In this document: positions 9,641 to 20,850 of the stretch, one piece after another
How the letters are laid out: every line of letters begins with the position of its first letter
Position numbering within the stretch: position 1 is the stretch's first letter
From: Dichetophora obliterata
Taxonomy: Eukaryota > Arthropoda > Insecta > Diptera > Sciomyzidae
Assembly (NCBI GenBank): GCA_963920525.1
Contig: OY986439.1
Location: 25,164,319-25,228,318 of the forward strand
Reading direction: 5' to 3'
DNA: 64,000 nt
Notes under the pieces: model-generated
Told to the model about the DNA's origin: nothing
Seen by the model: the letters and a program-made list of their open reading frames with translations, nothing else
The model's database searches: none
Made by a program: the position numbers and the translations under genes

Positions 9641-12605
9641 GATAGTGAGTTTGAACATTTAAATACTTCTTCATCTTTTAATATATTTAAGCTGCTAATT
9701 TCATCTGAGTGTTTGCGACACATTCCTAAATTAAAGGAACGTGTTAGTAAAATACCTTGGTACACTCAAGGACTATAGAAATTGAAAAATCTTCGGAACA
9801 AATTTTATAAAAAGTTTTTATTAACAAATCAAAACTTATTTTTCCTTAAATACCGGCATTATATGAGGGAGTTTAACGTTTTAGACAGATTCTTGTATAA
9901 ACAATATATTGTTAATTTTGAAAGAAATATCAAAACCTATCCAAAAGCTTTTTGGCATTTTATAAAATCTAAGAAAGGTTCGTCTAATATACCTTCATCT
10001 ATGTTTTTAAATGATTTGACTTCAAACAATATTTCAGATATTGCGAACATGTTTGCTGATTTCTTTCAATCGAACTTTGAAAATGATACTAATAATAATT
10101 TTGGTTGCGTTGACAACGTATCTCCTGTTATTGATATTGGAGCCATTTCTCTAAATACTGCTTATATTGTAAAAGGAATACGTAGTCTTAAACCTTCAAC
10201 TCGATTGGATGCGGATGGTCTGTGTTCTATTTTGTTGAAAAATTGTGCGAGTAGTTAAGCTTATCTGTTAACCCTTATTTTTAATAGTTCCTTGCGATCT
10301 GGGATTTTTATTGATAGTTGGAAAATAGCGTTTACTACTCCAATCCGTAAATCTGGATGTAAACAGAATTTTGCGAATTATAGGCCAATTTCTAAGCTCA
10401 AAACTGTATCTAAGCTGTTTGAGTCCATAATTAAAAAATTTCTTCTTTTTAATAAAGCGATTTATCTCACCGTGCCAGCATGGCTTTGTTCCTGGTCGCT
10501 CTATTACTACAAATTTAGTTTTGTTTGCAGAATACTGTATATCAGCTTTTACTGAAGGATGTCAGGTGGATGTAATTTATACTGACTTTGCTATGGCGTT
10601 TAATAAAGTCTCTCACCTTCTTTTAATCAAAAAGTTAGAAAAATTTGGTTTTCACTCTAGTTTTCTAAGTTGGCTTGAATCATATTTAGTAAACAGACAA
10701 TGTGTAGCGTGAAATATTTTCCTTATTTGGCAACTTCAGGTGTTCAGTTTTAGTCTCAATAAAACAAAACTTAGTTTAAGTTGGTTTTAGTTTAAATAAA
10801 ACAAAAAACTTAGTTTAAATTGTTTATTATTATTTTGACTTTCTTTTTGAATCTATCTTAAGACTGACTTAATATAAAATTTAACATTGGTATTTAAAGA
10901 ATATACCACTTTCTTTCATTTATTATTGGTTCTAAATTATTTCTTTCGTTGTGAATCGATGATTGGTCAGCGTATGTTTACTTTTACAACTTGCCTGCAC
11001 TTAGCGGATTAGGTCAGTAAGCAACTGCTTTGCTTGCATAATTCTGCCTGCGCTTCTTTCTTTAGGTCAGTAGTGAACGATTGGATAGTTGTGCAATCGT
11101 TGGTTCGTTTGCACAATTATGTGTACGCTCACTTTTCTTTCTATAGAATTCTGCTAGGGCAGTAGAATGCTTTTTAGTTTTTAGATTACTCAAGTGGATT
11201 CGGAAGAATTCGCTTGAGGAATTTTTTAAGCACTAGTTTTTTTTTAATAGGGCATCGGATTCACGAAAGAATATTATTTATAATTGCCACACAAGTTGTG
11301 ACTTTAAAATAGTGTGACATGTTTGCGACACAACAAGTGGAAATGCAAACATGCGTTTTTCGAAGAATTATATTGAAGAGATTGAAATTAAATTTAAATT
11401 ATATTACCACACAAGTTGTGGCTTTAAAGTATTTGCAACGCCACAAGTGGGTCATAAAAATGCAAACATGGGTTTTAAAGAATTGTACGGTAGAGTATAC
11501 TTGGAATTATGAAAAGTAAGAATTCTATCGGGGTATAATTTATTAGGTGTGGGTAGGGTTACAGGCTGTATTGTAACTGTGTTCCTCAAGGAAGTATCCT
11601 AGGGCTACTTCTCTTTGATTTATTCATCAATGATATTACCTCTATTTTTTCACACTGCAAATATTTGCTTTACGCTGACGATCTGATGATTTTTCTAAAA
11701 ATTAGTCATTTAAATGACATTGGACTTTTGCAAAATGATGTTGATAAACTATATAGTTGGTGCTGTAATAACGGTCTTTATTTGAATCTTAAAAAATGTG
11801 TTTTTATGATTTTCTCAAAATCTGAAACTTTCCGTCCGTCCGCCTATCATATTGCTCACTCCCTATTGGCAGCCGTTGATCAAATCAAGGATTTGGGTGT
11901 AGTTTTCGATCGTAAATTTAATTTTATTTCTCATATTGACTATATTATTTATAACATATGCCCAAAGCATATGCCATGCTAGCTTTCATCCGAAGAAACA
12001 GTGCTTGCTTTTCAGATTTGTATACTTTGAAAGCTCTGTTCAACTCACTTGTGCGATCTAGATTAGAATATGCAGCGATTATTTGGAATCCATTTCATGA
12101 ATTACACAAAATTCGGCTGGAACGAATTCAGAAATCGTTCACGAGGTTTGCCTTGCGTTCTTTTTATACTTCTGGCTTACCTCCCTCATAAAATACCCGG
12201 TGTCTTTTAATAGGATTAAAAACTTTGGAGAGAAGAAGAAGTGTTTTGTCCTTGCTTTTTGTCTTTGATATTATCAATGGTTTGGTGGACTGCCCAGCAC
12301 TATTGGAAAAGATTGATTTTAATGCGCCTTCTAGAATATTAAGAAATTTTGATCCTTTTTATTTGGAAATGCATCGTTCTAATTATGCAGCTAATGCATC
12401 AATCAATTGTGCTTTAGAATTGTTTAATTCTATAAACTCTATTCATGATTTAGATTTTTCTGTCTCAAAAAATCAAATGAGATCTATGTTAATTTTTTTT
12501 TTTTAAAAACTTAAAATTACTATGTATAAGGTTTTTTATATCTTTTAGTCTGTAAGTAATATTATTCCATAGAATATTAATTTTAATAAAAATAATAAAT
12601 AAATA
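9641..12605 (+). pseudogene. Degenerate Jockey-like LINE, reverse transcriptase region
   Basis: A 5'-truncated non-LTR retrotransposon. In order: PWYTQGL and KLKNLRNKFYKKF (about 9756-9820, linker before RT), NYRPIS (about 10378), QHGFVPGRSITTN (about 10476), YTDFAMAFNKV (domain A, about 10578; the usual AFDKV Asp is Asn), VPQGSILG (11583) and YADD (11671-11682), then GVVFDRKFNF and the C-terminal RLEYAAIIWNPF block. The set and spacing fit the Jockey clade; endonuclease and ORF1 are absent. Frameshifts or stops occur near 9776, 10256, 10280, 10480, 10710, 11970 and 12190, and an LTR-like insert splits the RT. The 3' end runs into an AATAAATAAATA tail near 12600, abutting a piggyBac-like repeat cluster. 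Confidence 0.85.
10746..11578. mobile_element. Probable solo LTR (AGT...ACT) inside the LINE
   Basis: An 833-bp block interrupts the LINE between SGV and PQGS of the conserved GVPQGS reverse transcriptase motif. GTGTTC lies immediately left (10740-10745) and right (11579-11584); removing one copy plus the insert restores the motif. The insert starts AGTTTTAG and ends TGTAACT, the AGT...ACT style of gypsy-type LTRs in insects. It contains two related sub-blocks around CCACACAAGTTGTG (11286 and 11407) with TTGC...CACAAGTGG, and no retroelement genes. A 6-bp duplication is longer than usual for gypsy elements, so assignment stays tentative, but the boundaries are firm. Confidence 0.65.
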
Positions 12606-13520
12606 GGTGATGTCTATCAAATAGGCACGGTAGCAATGTCAAAATAAAAAAGTCAATATTGCCATATTTTGAACGAAAATCCAATGAAACTCCCAGGTTT
12701 CGTTACTTGATCTTTTTGATTTGAGGAAAAAAGAAGTGTGTCATTTTTCTTTTGTAATTTTTTGTAAAGTGTGTAAATATTGTGATACAAAAAATATAAC
12801 ATATGCCAAAAAGATGTGCTATCTGTAATGGTATTGTAATAAAATAAAAACAATTTTTTTTAGTTTCAAATAAAAAAATATTTTAATTTTTTTAAAAACA
12901 AAAAATAGTTTCTGAGAAGCTTCATACAAAACAGGTACCCGGGTACCTCGTCACACCAATAAAGGTGTAAAAATATTATTGGCAAACCCCCCACCCACCA
13001 CAATTGGTTGATTTTGCTGTTATTGTAAAAAAGGTGAAGTTAATAGAAAATTAGGAGATTTCAGGTAGTTTCGGTACTTTATCTTGGTTATTAATAAAAA
13101 AATTTTTTGTTTATAATAGCAAAAAGTACCCGGGTACCTCGTCATTTTCATAAGAGCTAATAGTTACTGTTTGTTCTAAGTATTACATATAATTTGTTTT
13201 AAATTAATTAAACAAGTTAACATTATGTATGCTGTCTTTAAACATATTTTAAATGTAATACGCTAATAAATTATTGTTTAAAATAACATTTTGTAATCAA
13301 ATACAGGCTCAAAATATCGCTAAACACAAAAATAGTTTTTACCATTAATTTTTTTGGGTCTCCTAGACCCGCTACGCTAATAAGGGTTAAAGGATTTCAT
13401 GTGAAATTATTTTAAGAAGACATGTTTAAAATTTTATCAAAATACAATGAATGGCTCCAGAGTTACAATCAATTATTTAAAGCAATATGCGATGTTTAAC
13501 CCTTTGTAAGGGCTCGCCCC
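12606..13520. repeat. Cluster of piggyBac-like termini (copy 1)
   Basis: The whole block matches the reverse complement of about 59680-60595. It contains TTAA-bounded ends: GGGTTAA closing ACCCGCTACGCTAATAAGGG at 13386, and TTAACCCTTTGTAAGGG at 13496. Two GGTACCCGGGTACC-type palindromes lie 191 bp apart (12934 and 13125), each followed by TCGTCA. The part at 12650-12850 is also conserved (ATGGTATTGTAATAAAATA) but shows no protein-like constraint. TTAA plus CCC ends point to non-autonomous piggyBac-like elements (established for the superfamily); how many separate elements are stacked here is uncertain. Confidence 0.55.
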
Positions 13521-13904
13521 ACCGAGCAGCGTTATTCGCGCTGACGCACAGTGTTGTGTCTAGAAAAAGCAAGCTGTACAAAATTATTTTTTAGCATTTT
13601 TGTACTTATGGGGTCAAAACAAAACAAAAAATTGTTCTAGAAGGAAGCTAGCAGATCTTTTATCGCCCCCCATTTTATCCAAAAATTTGGATTTTTACAC
13701 ATCAATAAAAATTATATATTTCAGACGTCGTGGTAACAATTGTACTTAAATTTGGTGATTTAGTTTAAATGATTACTGTAAGCAAATATACCAAAAATGG
13801 GCGTGTTCAATCTATATACGCCCACTTTTTCAGAAATTAATATAATGGAGTACTTTATGTAGATTGTGGATTTTTACGAGTACGAGATGGTTAAAAAAAT
13901 ATAT
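13521..13904. other. Interval between repeat blocks, nothing recognised
   Basis: About 380 bp without an open frame of note. It may be the inside of the element whose end, CCCTTTGTAAGGGC, lies at 13500, but no partner terminus was found. Confidence 0.3.
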
Positions 13905-13912
13905 GTTGCTAC

Positions 13913-15567
13913 TAGGGTTGCCAGGTCACGATTTCCACGCGGGTTGTCCCGATTTTCAGCCTAAAAATGTGCATCCCGTGAAGACCTTAAGCGGGACGCC
14001 AAATGTCCCGATTTTCCGAAATACAATTTTATTTTTTTTTATTATGTTGATTTTACATGATTTAAATACAAATTCTAAATGTTTGATAGCTTAAATCATA
14101 CTTGATTTTAAATACAAACTCTAGTTGTTTGATAGTTTAAAATCGTCTATTGAGTTTTAGGTCAAAGTTAAAACAATTAATTTGTTTAAAATCGTTTATT
14201 GAGAATTTGCATTTAAAATCAAGTATTATATAAACTATCAAACATTTAGAATTTGTATTTAAATCATATAAAACCAACATAATAAATAACAAGGTCATTT
14301 AGAAAAAAACTTTAATTTTTTATTACTTTTTAAAAATATTTTCTATCTTTTTATTTCTACATCATTAAATTTGTACAGATATTCTTCTTCACTTACAGTT
14401 TGTATGTGTCCATTTGACTTGGAAAATTGCTGAACAGAATTGCTGAATTTAGTCTGAAAAGCAGCCAGAGGCAGTTCAAGAGCTGCCAATAAAATTTGAA
14501 AAACGCACCGTTTGGTGTGGTTTTATTTCCTTGGGTAATAAAATATATTTTTAAAGCTACATATCGCTCTTTTTATTCAAAGAAGTTTACTCAAAGAAAT
14601 CGATTTTCAGTAAACGTATTTTAAGTTTTTTTTTTTATTCTCAGCGTCCCAGCAGCAAAAATTGCGTCCAAAAGAAGCTAAAAAGGAAGGGAAAGTCCAT
14701 CCTTGAATTCCATCCCTTTCACTTTCATACCCAGAAGGCATTATTTTAACATATGCATGTCATTGGGAGGAATGCTTTCCTTTGTATTCTCTAGAAGTGC
14801 TTCTAGGACTTTTTCAATGGACGATTTCTTTCAGCCCTTCAATCAAAGGATTCTAGTAGGTGTTTTTCAGGAGAACTTAAAGAATGCATTAAATGGACTG
14901 GAATGGTTTTTGTGGTTTGGGGGTTAAAAAATCTCTGGGAAAATATCCCTTTTCTCGACATTCTAGACTAGTGATTTTGGTGTTGGAAATGAAAAGTGTT
15001 TGGGTTTTGAGGGGGCTTAAAAAAATTACACGTAAAATATCCTTTTTCCCGATTTTCAAAGCATTTTGGTGTTGTAACTAGTAAGTTGTTGGATTTCATT
15101 GGAGGTTTACAAAATCCCACGGAAAATATCTAAAACATATATTATAATTATATATAATTTTTGTACTTTAATTGAATTGAAATGCCATTTGAATGTCTTC
15201 CAGAAGGATTTTATAAAAATGCCACTTGAAAGAACTTCTTTGATATATAGAATGTCTTCTGAAAGCAGTGTCCATAAGAATGCATGTTATATTTGCATCA
15301 AAAATTTTTTTGGGGTACTGAACTATTGAGCGACACATTTTCCTCTATCGCAAAAATTAAATAAGATATCGTTATCGTTCACATAATTATAATTGATATA
15401 TGACAAGTATTTCTATGTACTTAACTAAGATATTGCATTTTTTGAGTTGTGACGTTATCGAAAAAAACGAGCGACATGCATACATCTTTTTTCCGATTTT
15501 TTTTCTTATGTCCCGATTTATTTTTTGTAAAATCCCGATTTTTAAAAAAAAAAACCTGGCAGCCATA
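13913..15567. mobile_element. Non-autonomous hAT-like element, 1.66 kb
   Basis: Terminal inverted repeats TAGGGTTGCCAGGT (left) and ACCTGGCAGCCATA (right) enclose 1,655 bp. The flanks are GTTGCTAC (13905-13912) and GTTGCTTC (15568-15575), a 7-of-8 match to an 8-bp duplication, the length expected for hAT elements. TCCCGATTTT-like words recur near both ends and look like subterminal motifs. No transposase is visible; the plus-strand frames at 14703-15329 are short, overlap in different frames and match nothing I know. A perfect-style inverted repeat is nested at 14041-14285. The same terminus type recurs at 31373-32035. Confidence 0.75.
14041..14285. repeat. Inverted repeat nested in the hAT-like element
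   Basis: Arms of about 80 bp (14041-14121 and 14203-14285) share TTATGTTG, ATGATTTAAATACAAATTC, TAAATGTTTGATAG and ACTTGATTTTAAAT, with about 80 bp between them. This could be a small MITE or foldback inserted in the host element. There is no coding content. Confidence 0.65.
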
Positions 15568-15575
15568 GTTGCTTC

Positions 15576-17348
15576 TGCCCCTTCCGCCCACAAATTAATA
15601 AAAATGAAAAAAAAAACGTTTAAAGTTTTAAGTACAGAGCGCTACCTGCTTTGGTCTGCTCGGAGGCTCATTACTTTTGAACCATTACGAATCTCGGGTG
15701 CTAGCTAGTTATAGCTATCCAAAATGCAAAAAATTTTGGCCCAACTAACCATACTAGACCCTTAAGCCATTCTTTAAAAAACTCAACTTTTGGCTGGAAG
15801 TACGTGAACTTTAAGAAAAAATTAATATACTTGAACAGTGTAAAACACTTTGATATTTCTAGAAAATAAAGTAGACAAAAACAGCAAACAGAAAACAAAA
15901 AATCAGCCCGAATTCAAGAGGTGCACAAAAGTTGTGCTCCTTCCAATATAAAAAAACATTATTATTTATCATAAAAAATTCAAACATTTTAAAACAGAAA
16001 AATACAAAAACAACATATATTTGCTTTAAATTTTTGCCAAAATCAAAAAGCTCCATCCTTCAACTATGTATTCTATTTTCACTTTTTTTTATAAAATATG
16101 CGCTTTGGTAATAAATTATTACTTCACCTAACACCTGCTAACATCGACTGTCAAATGCATTCAGCAGCCACAAACAAGTTTTTGCTTTTGTGCTCAACTC
16201 CTTCAAAGTAAGGGTCATTTTCAAAAAATTTTTGTTTTGCTTTCTCGGATCATTTGTTTAAAAAACAACATAGCTCTTTTTAGTATTTTTTTTTTTAAAT
16301 CAATTTTATCCACTTAGCTTGTTCTGGACGAAACACTGTGCGACGCTTCAATTATATTGATTATAAAGTGTTTCGGTTGGAAAAAGATAAAACACAAATT
16401 TGCGCAAAGCAAGTTATAGTATATAAAAATTGATAGGGTAGGAACAGCGTAGTATTTTCACAGTGTTTAGATATATGTTGATGAATTTATGGTGGTTTTT
16501 TCGCTAAATATTTCACATTTAAATTATAAAATCTAAAAGTTTTGCTTAAACTAAGACTAATAACTTTTATAAGAAAATATTTTATTTGACATTTGAAATT
16601 CTGTCTATGAAATTCTGAATCACTTTCATAATAAATATTTAATTTAACATAAATCTTAAAATCACTTTGATGAAGTCATCACCTTTAACGTTTCAACATA
16701 TGAAAAATATAACGCAGTTTGTTTTACTTTGGCTGCACGATAAAAAGTTGTTTGTTAAAAAGAACAACAAAAAATGTTTACACCCATCACAAAGCCTATC
16801 AAAAACAAGCAGAAAGCCTATTTTTATATGACCTTCACAAAAATTCAGAGCTTCGCAATGATCGAGGTTTTAAAAATACCATTAAAAATAAATTTCGGTG
16901 GCTCTGTATTTCTAGCTATTATTCACAAATATTCTTTTCTGTTAAGGTTACCGGATAAATCTTGCTAAGAAAAGTATCACATGTTGTGGTTGCTAAGGGT
17001 TATTTTATGAGCTGTTTTCTACATGTTATTTTTATTTGTTTGTTTTAAACAAATATTTTGATAACTTGGGGAATAATGCGGTGGCAAGTTTCATATTGAA
17101 TTTGTGTATGTTTTTAACAAAATATGTAGCAAAACAAACTTGAAAGAAAATATTTGCAAGAAAATTTAACTTTGCGTCAATGACGATTTTTTTGGAGTTT
17201 TTAGAAAATTAAACATAAAAGAGAATGACAAATAAGTACTTGTATATATGAGTTAAAAAAGTAGTTTTTATTTCATAAGATATTTAGTACGATACTACAA
17301 CCTTGTTATGACAATTTTGGCTGTGTATATCTGTGTGTATGAAGCACA
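15576..17348. other. AT-rich interval, nothing recognised
   Basis: Nearly 1.8 kb with only short open frames on both strands, mostly Phe/Lys/Asn-rich products of A/T runs (for example 15859-16056 minus, 16719-16968 plus). I see no TIR pair, no retroelement motif and no RNA gene. Confidence 0.35.
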
Positions 17349-17350
17349 TA

Positions 17351-17935
17351 CAGTGCCTCACAAAAGTATTCGGAATTGTTATATTTTTAATTCATACTAA
17401 TTTAAATCTTACCATATAAACACCAATTCAAATAAAAATCAACTAAATTATTTATTTTAGCACAAAAAATAAAGCTTAAGAGAAAAACATTGTTGGAATA
17501 TTCACATCAGAAACAACATATGAAAAAAATCAGCTCACAAAAGTATTCGCAATTTAACATGCACTGAGAAAAAAAAAACATACTTTAAAATTAACAAAAA
17601 AATTTAAAATATATATAATTTTTGAATTTAAAAATTATTTTATTAAAAAACCATTAAATTATTAAATCTTTTAAAATGCGAAAAAATCGTTTGACTCGTG
17701 TGTCCAACGACGCATATGTTTTTTTTCTTCAATAGTAGTTTAGCGGAATTTCTGCACATGTTTCAATAATTTTAAAAAACGTAGAGCCAGACAAATTGAC
17801 TTTGAAAAAACCTAACGCCAAATGAATGCACACATGTATAGAAACAAAAATGATGCCAAATTAAGTGACATTCAAAACAGTACATTTAAAACAGGGATGC
17901 TACTGAGCATTTTCCGAATACTTTTGTGAGTCAGA
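17351..17935. mobile_element. Tc1-type MITE or deletion derivative
   Basis: The left end CAGTGCCTCACAAAAGTA follows TA at 17349-17350; the right end has TTCCGAATACTTTTGTGAG at 17910-17928, the complement. A further CTCACAAAAGTATTCGC occurs at 17533. CAGT-type ends next to TA are typical of Tc1/mariner elements. The extreme right end is eroded (TCAGATTTAG instead of a clean CACTGTA), and no transposase remains in the 585 bp. Confidence 0.6.
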
Positions 17936-18081
17936 TTTAGACTAATTATTGATTTTAGGTGATTTTTGAAGATTTACTGTTTTTAATTTTTATCTTATTG
18001 GTTTTAATAAAGGCATTTAAATCTGTTGAATATACTCCAGTGAGTTTTGATTAGCAGCATTCGTTTATATTAAAAAAAAAG

Positions 18082-18181
18082 TATAGCAGTGAGAGGACTG
18101 CCGACCGAAGCGAAAACCTATATATAAATATTAGTATTCCCTGGAAGACGTTGTCCTGCCACGGACCGCCTTACTGCTATA
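18082..18181. repeat. 100-bp inverted-terminal repeat unit
   Basis: TATAGCAGTGAGAGGACTG at the left and the complementary CCGCCTTACTGCTATA at the right bound a 100-bp unit. It could be a tiny MITE. There is no clear target duplication beyond TA. Confidence 0.4.
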
Positions 18182-18204
18182 TAAGAATTTTCATGCTAAT
18201 GGGT

Positions 18205-18450
18205 TTCGGACTATCCTACATGTAGGATGGATTTGACACGTCGGACGGACATGTAGGATGTGCGAAAGCTCATACTGCAGCCCGTCCTACATGTAGGATG
18301 AAAATCAAAAAGTTCTAAAAGTTCCGCTATGATCTTGTTCTTCTCTGTGCGTCCTTGTTTGTAGATTTCCTTGGTAATTGTTGTTGGCGCAGTTAGCTGG
18401 AAATTTTTTGTAGACGTTGTGAATTCTAATTGTGTAGCTACAGTCGGCAT
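18205..18450 (-). repeat. Repeat with three ACATGTAGGATG words and a short open frame
   Basis: ACATGTAGGATG occurs at about 18218, 18250 and 18289, twice as the extended palindrome CCTACATGTAGG. On the minus strand a 79-codon open frame (18450-18211) begins MPTVATQLEFTTSTKNFQL. The same words (GCCGACTGTAGCTACA, ACGTCTACAAAAAAT, CAACAACAATTACC) recur on the plus strand at 19045-19330. The frame is not convincing as a gene, since its relatives are diverged and broken, but the block is clearly a dispersed repeat. Confidence 0.5.
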
Positions 18451-19009
18451 ATGAAATTAGAATTATTTTTGTTAAGAGCTTATAGCAATTTATTAAATTT
18501 TTTATATATTACTGAAACTATTTCTTTTAAACAAAAGTGTTACCATATCAAAAATTCATATAATTAAAGTAATTTATTTAAATTATTTCATTATTGAATT
18601 TATATAAAAAATTAAAGCTTATTTATATCTATTTATATCATAACACTAACACAATATACATGTTCACCATATCTGTATTGAGTTGTGTATTAAAAATAGA
18701 ATATTCTAAAATTAGTAAATATCTATAGCATATAAATTATACATAATTCATATAAGAAATTGATGCCAAACCGTTTAAAAACTAGAATGCTTAGGATAAG
18801 CAGACTTTAGTTATCCAATTACTACTGAAAATATTAATTATTTTGCAGGTTTATTACGTAATTGTTATTATATAAATATACATAAATACTTCTTAAATTT
18901 CCTCAATGAGCTAAATTGTTCATATATATTGAATATATATTTCCAATACGGTAAAACTTTTACTAAAAACAAATAGTTTTACCAATATTATACATACTCT
19001 TTAATTCAT
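18451..19009. other. Very AT-rich interval
   Basis: Extremely AT-rich sequence full of ATATAAAT-like words, without gene, hairpin or terminal repeat that I can support. Confidence 0.35.
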
Positions 19010-19420
19010 ATGTATAAACTGTTTTCTAAAATAGTTAGATGTTATATGCTGACTGTAGCTACAAATAAACGTCTACAAAAAATTAAAGCTTACTGTACAA
19101 CAATAACTACCAAGCAAGTCTACAACAAGAACGCAGCGTTGCGCAGCGTTAGAGGGGATGAACCAAATTGGCGGCGGAAAATATACAGCACTTTGCCTGC
19201 TATATTTTCTGTTTGCCTGCTCTTATCTAAAATAAATCAGTTGTCTTATGCCGACTGCAGCTACAAAAAAGTCTAAAAAAAGTCCAGCTAACTGTACAAC
19301 AACAATTACATTTCCAATCCACATCAACAACGCAGTGAGAATGGAAGGGTTCACAGCGGTTGCGCAACGTTAGAGGGGATGAACGATTCGGTGTCAGAAA
19401 ATAAACCGCATTTTACTTTC
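19010..19420 (+). repeat. Two direct copies of the CTGTAGCTACA repeat
   Basis: Two roughly 210-bp segments follow one another. Each contains ATGC-GACTG-AGCTACAAA, GTCTA-AAAAAA, CTGTACAACAA and later AACGTTAGAGGGGATGAAC or AGCGTTAGAGGGGATGAAC (about 19147 and 19368). They match the minus-strand block at 18360-18450, so three copies lie within 1.2 kb, one inverted. A frame of 88 codons runs through both, but does so because the copies are similar. Origin unknown. Confidence 0.55.
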
Positions 19421-19504
19421 TATGTACTATGTTTTTTGTTTGCCTGGTAGCAAAATCTCAAGTGGTGGAATGGCAAAATTAGACAAGAAAATTAGAGCGG
19501 AGAG

Positions 19505-19634
19505 CCGGTGACCGAAACTGTCAAAACGAAGTTGAAATTTCACACAAAATCTGCAGCCAATGAGAATGCAATATGAAAGCAAAAATTGGCCAAAATACCA
19601 AAATGGCTGAGTTTGACAGTTATGGTCACTAAGA
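19505..19634. repeat. Small inverted-repeat unit around GACAGTT
   Basis: GGTGACCGAAACTGTCAAA at about 19508 and TTTGACAGTTATGGTCAC at about 19612 are complementary with a few mismatches and enclose about 90 bp. It may be a short MITE; target duplication is unclear. Confidence 0.4.
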
Positions 19635-20004
19635 AAGCGAACACATTCAGCCCTAACACTACCTTATCTAGTTGTACTATGAGTGGTGGCATCAAAAAAG
19701 ACTTCACGGCCAGTCAAACAAAAATCAAATATCAAAAATTTTAAATAAATTTCATTTTAACATAAAGCATCCCTTATAAACGTATACATTGAAAAACAGT
19801 ATCATTCAAAGTTTCGCAGCGGAGCAAAGGGAGGGAAAAAAACGATGCGTCAGCAGAGGAACTTATTGATGGTTGCTTGCTACATTTGCTGAGCGCCTTG
19901 TAGTCAAGATCCAAGAGCGTCATTTAAAAAACTACTCGCTGTCTGTATTGATGAAGAGAGTTACTCGCAAGATTTTCATTAAAGAAGTTTTCACTTCAAA
20001 AAAA

Positions 20005-20545
20005 GAACGAAAGTGCTTGAGTTTGTGTGTGCGTGGGCCAACGTATCCCGGTGCATCACCAAGTGCAGCAAAGTTAAATTGGCTTTCTAAGCACGTGCAG
20101 TGCAAAATTTGTAGCTAGCTAATATCCTCCAAGTGCCACGAGCAACAGCACAAGCAAGTGCAGCGCAAATTTCTTGCTAGCCAACATGTGCCAACAAGTG
20201 CCACCAGCAACAGCTCAAGCAAATGAAGCGCAAATTCTGCGCTTTCAATTTATTCAATGCACGCCGGAGTGTAATGGCAGAAATTTGCCTCTGCGCTTGA
20301 GACATGCTGAAATGGTGCTTCAGAAATATTGGAGAGTTGACCAGTCAATTAAATTGTGCTGCACTTGCTGGTGCTGCTTGTGATGGCACTTGGAGGATGT
20401 TGGCTAGCAACAAATTTTGCACTGCACTTGGTGGTGGTGGCACTTGGAGGACGTTCGCCAGCACAGAAAGCCAATTTAACTTTGCTGCACTTGCTGATGC
20501 ACCGGGAGATCGTTGGCCCACACAAACTCAAGCACTTTCGTTATT
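20005..20545. repeat. Large imperfect inverted repeat, possible foldback element
   Basis: The left arm (20005-20195) and the complement of the right arm (20350-20545) share GAAAGTGCTTGAGTTTGTGT, GTGGGCCAACG, CCCGGTGCATCA, AAGTGCAGCAAAGTT, AATTGGCTTTCT, CCTCCAAGTGCCA and CAAGTGCAGC. Arms are about 180-190 bp with roughly 155 bp between them. Within each arm CAAGTGC words repeat. Several open frames cross the region on both strands, as expected for a palindrome, and none resembles a known protein. Confidence 0.75.
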
Positions 20546-20850
20546 TTTTTATTATTTTGTTATTTTTTAAGTTTTTCAAATTTACAATATTACAAGTTTA
20601 CGAAAGAAGTTGCAAGTACAAGCACTCGAATGAAATATGTCGCAAAGTGAATAAAATGCAAATTAAATAAAATATTTGCGCTAAGACACGATCGAAATGT
20701 GTAACGTCAAAATTTGCAATTGTCAAAATTTCATCGTCCATTTGACACAGCAAAAAAGACAAATTTATTTCAACACACACAAATTTTATTCAACCTGATA
20801 TTTTCTATCCTACCATGACTGAAAAGTTTTCTTTTGACACTTACCCTTTA

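Noticed and set aside
15387..15708. Overlapping plus and minus frames at the right end of the hAT-like element
   Set aside because: They cross the element boundary and its target duplication, so they cannot be an inherited gene of either side.
20174..20670. Ala/Leu-rich frames in the 20 kb inverted repeat
   Set aside because: They arise from CAAGTGC/GCACTTG repeats on both strands of a palindrome.
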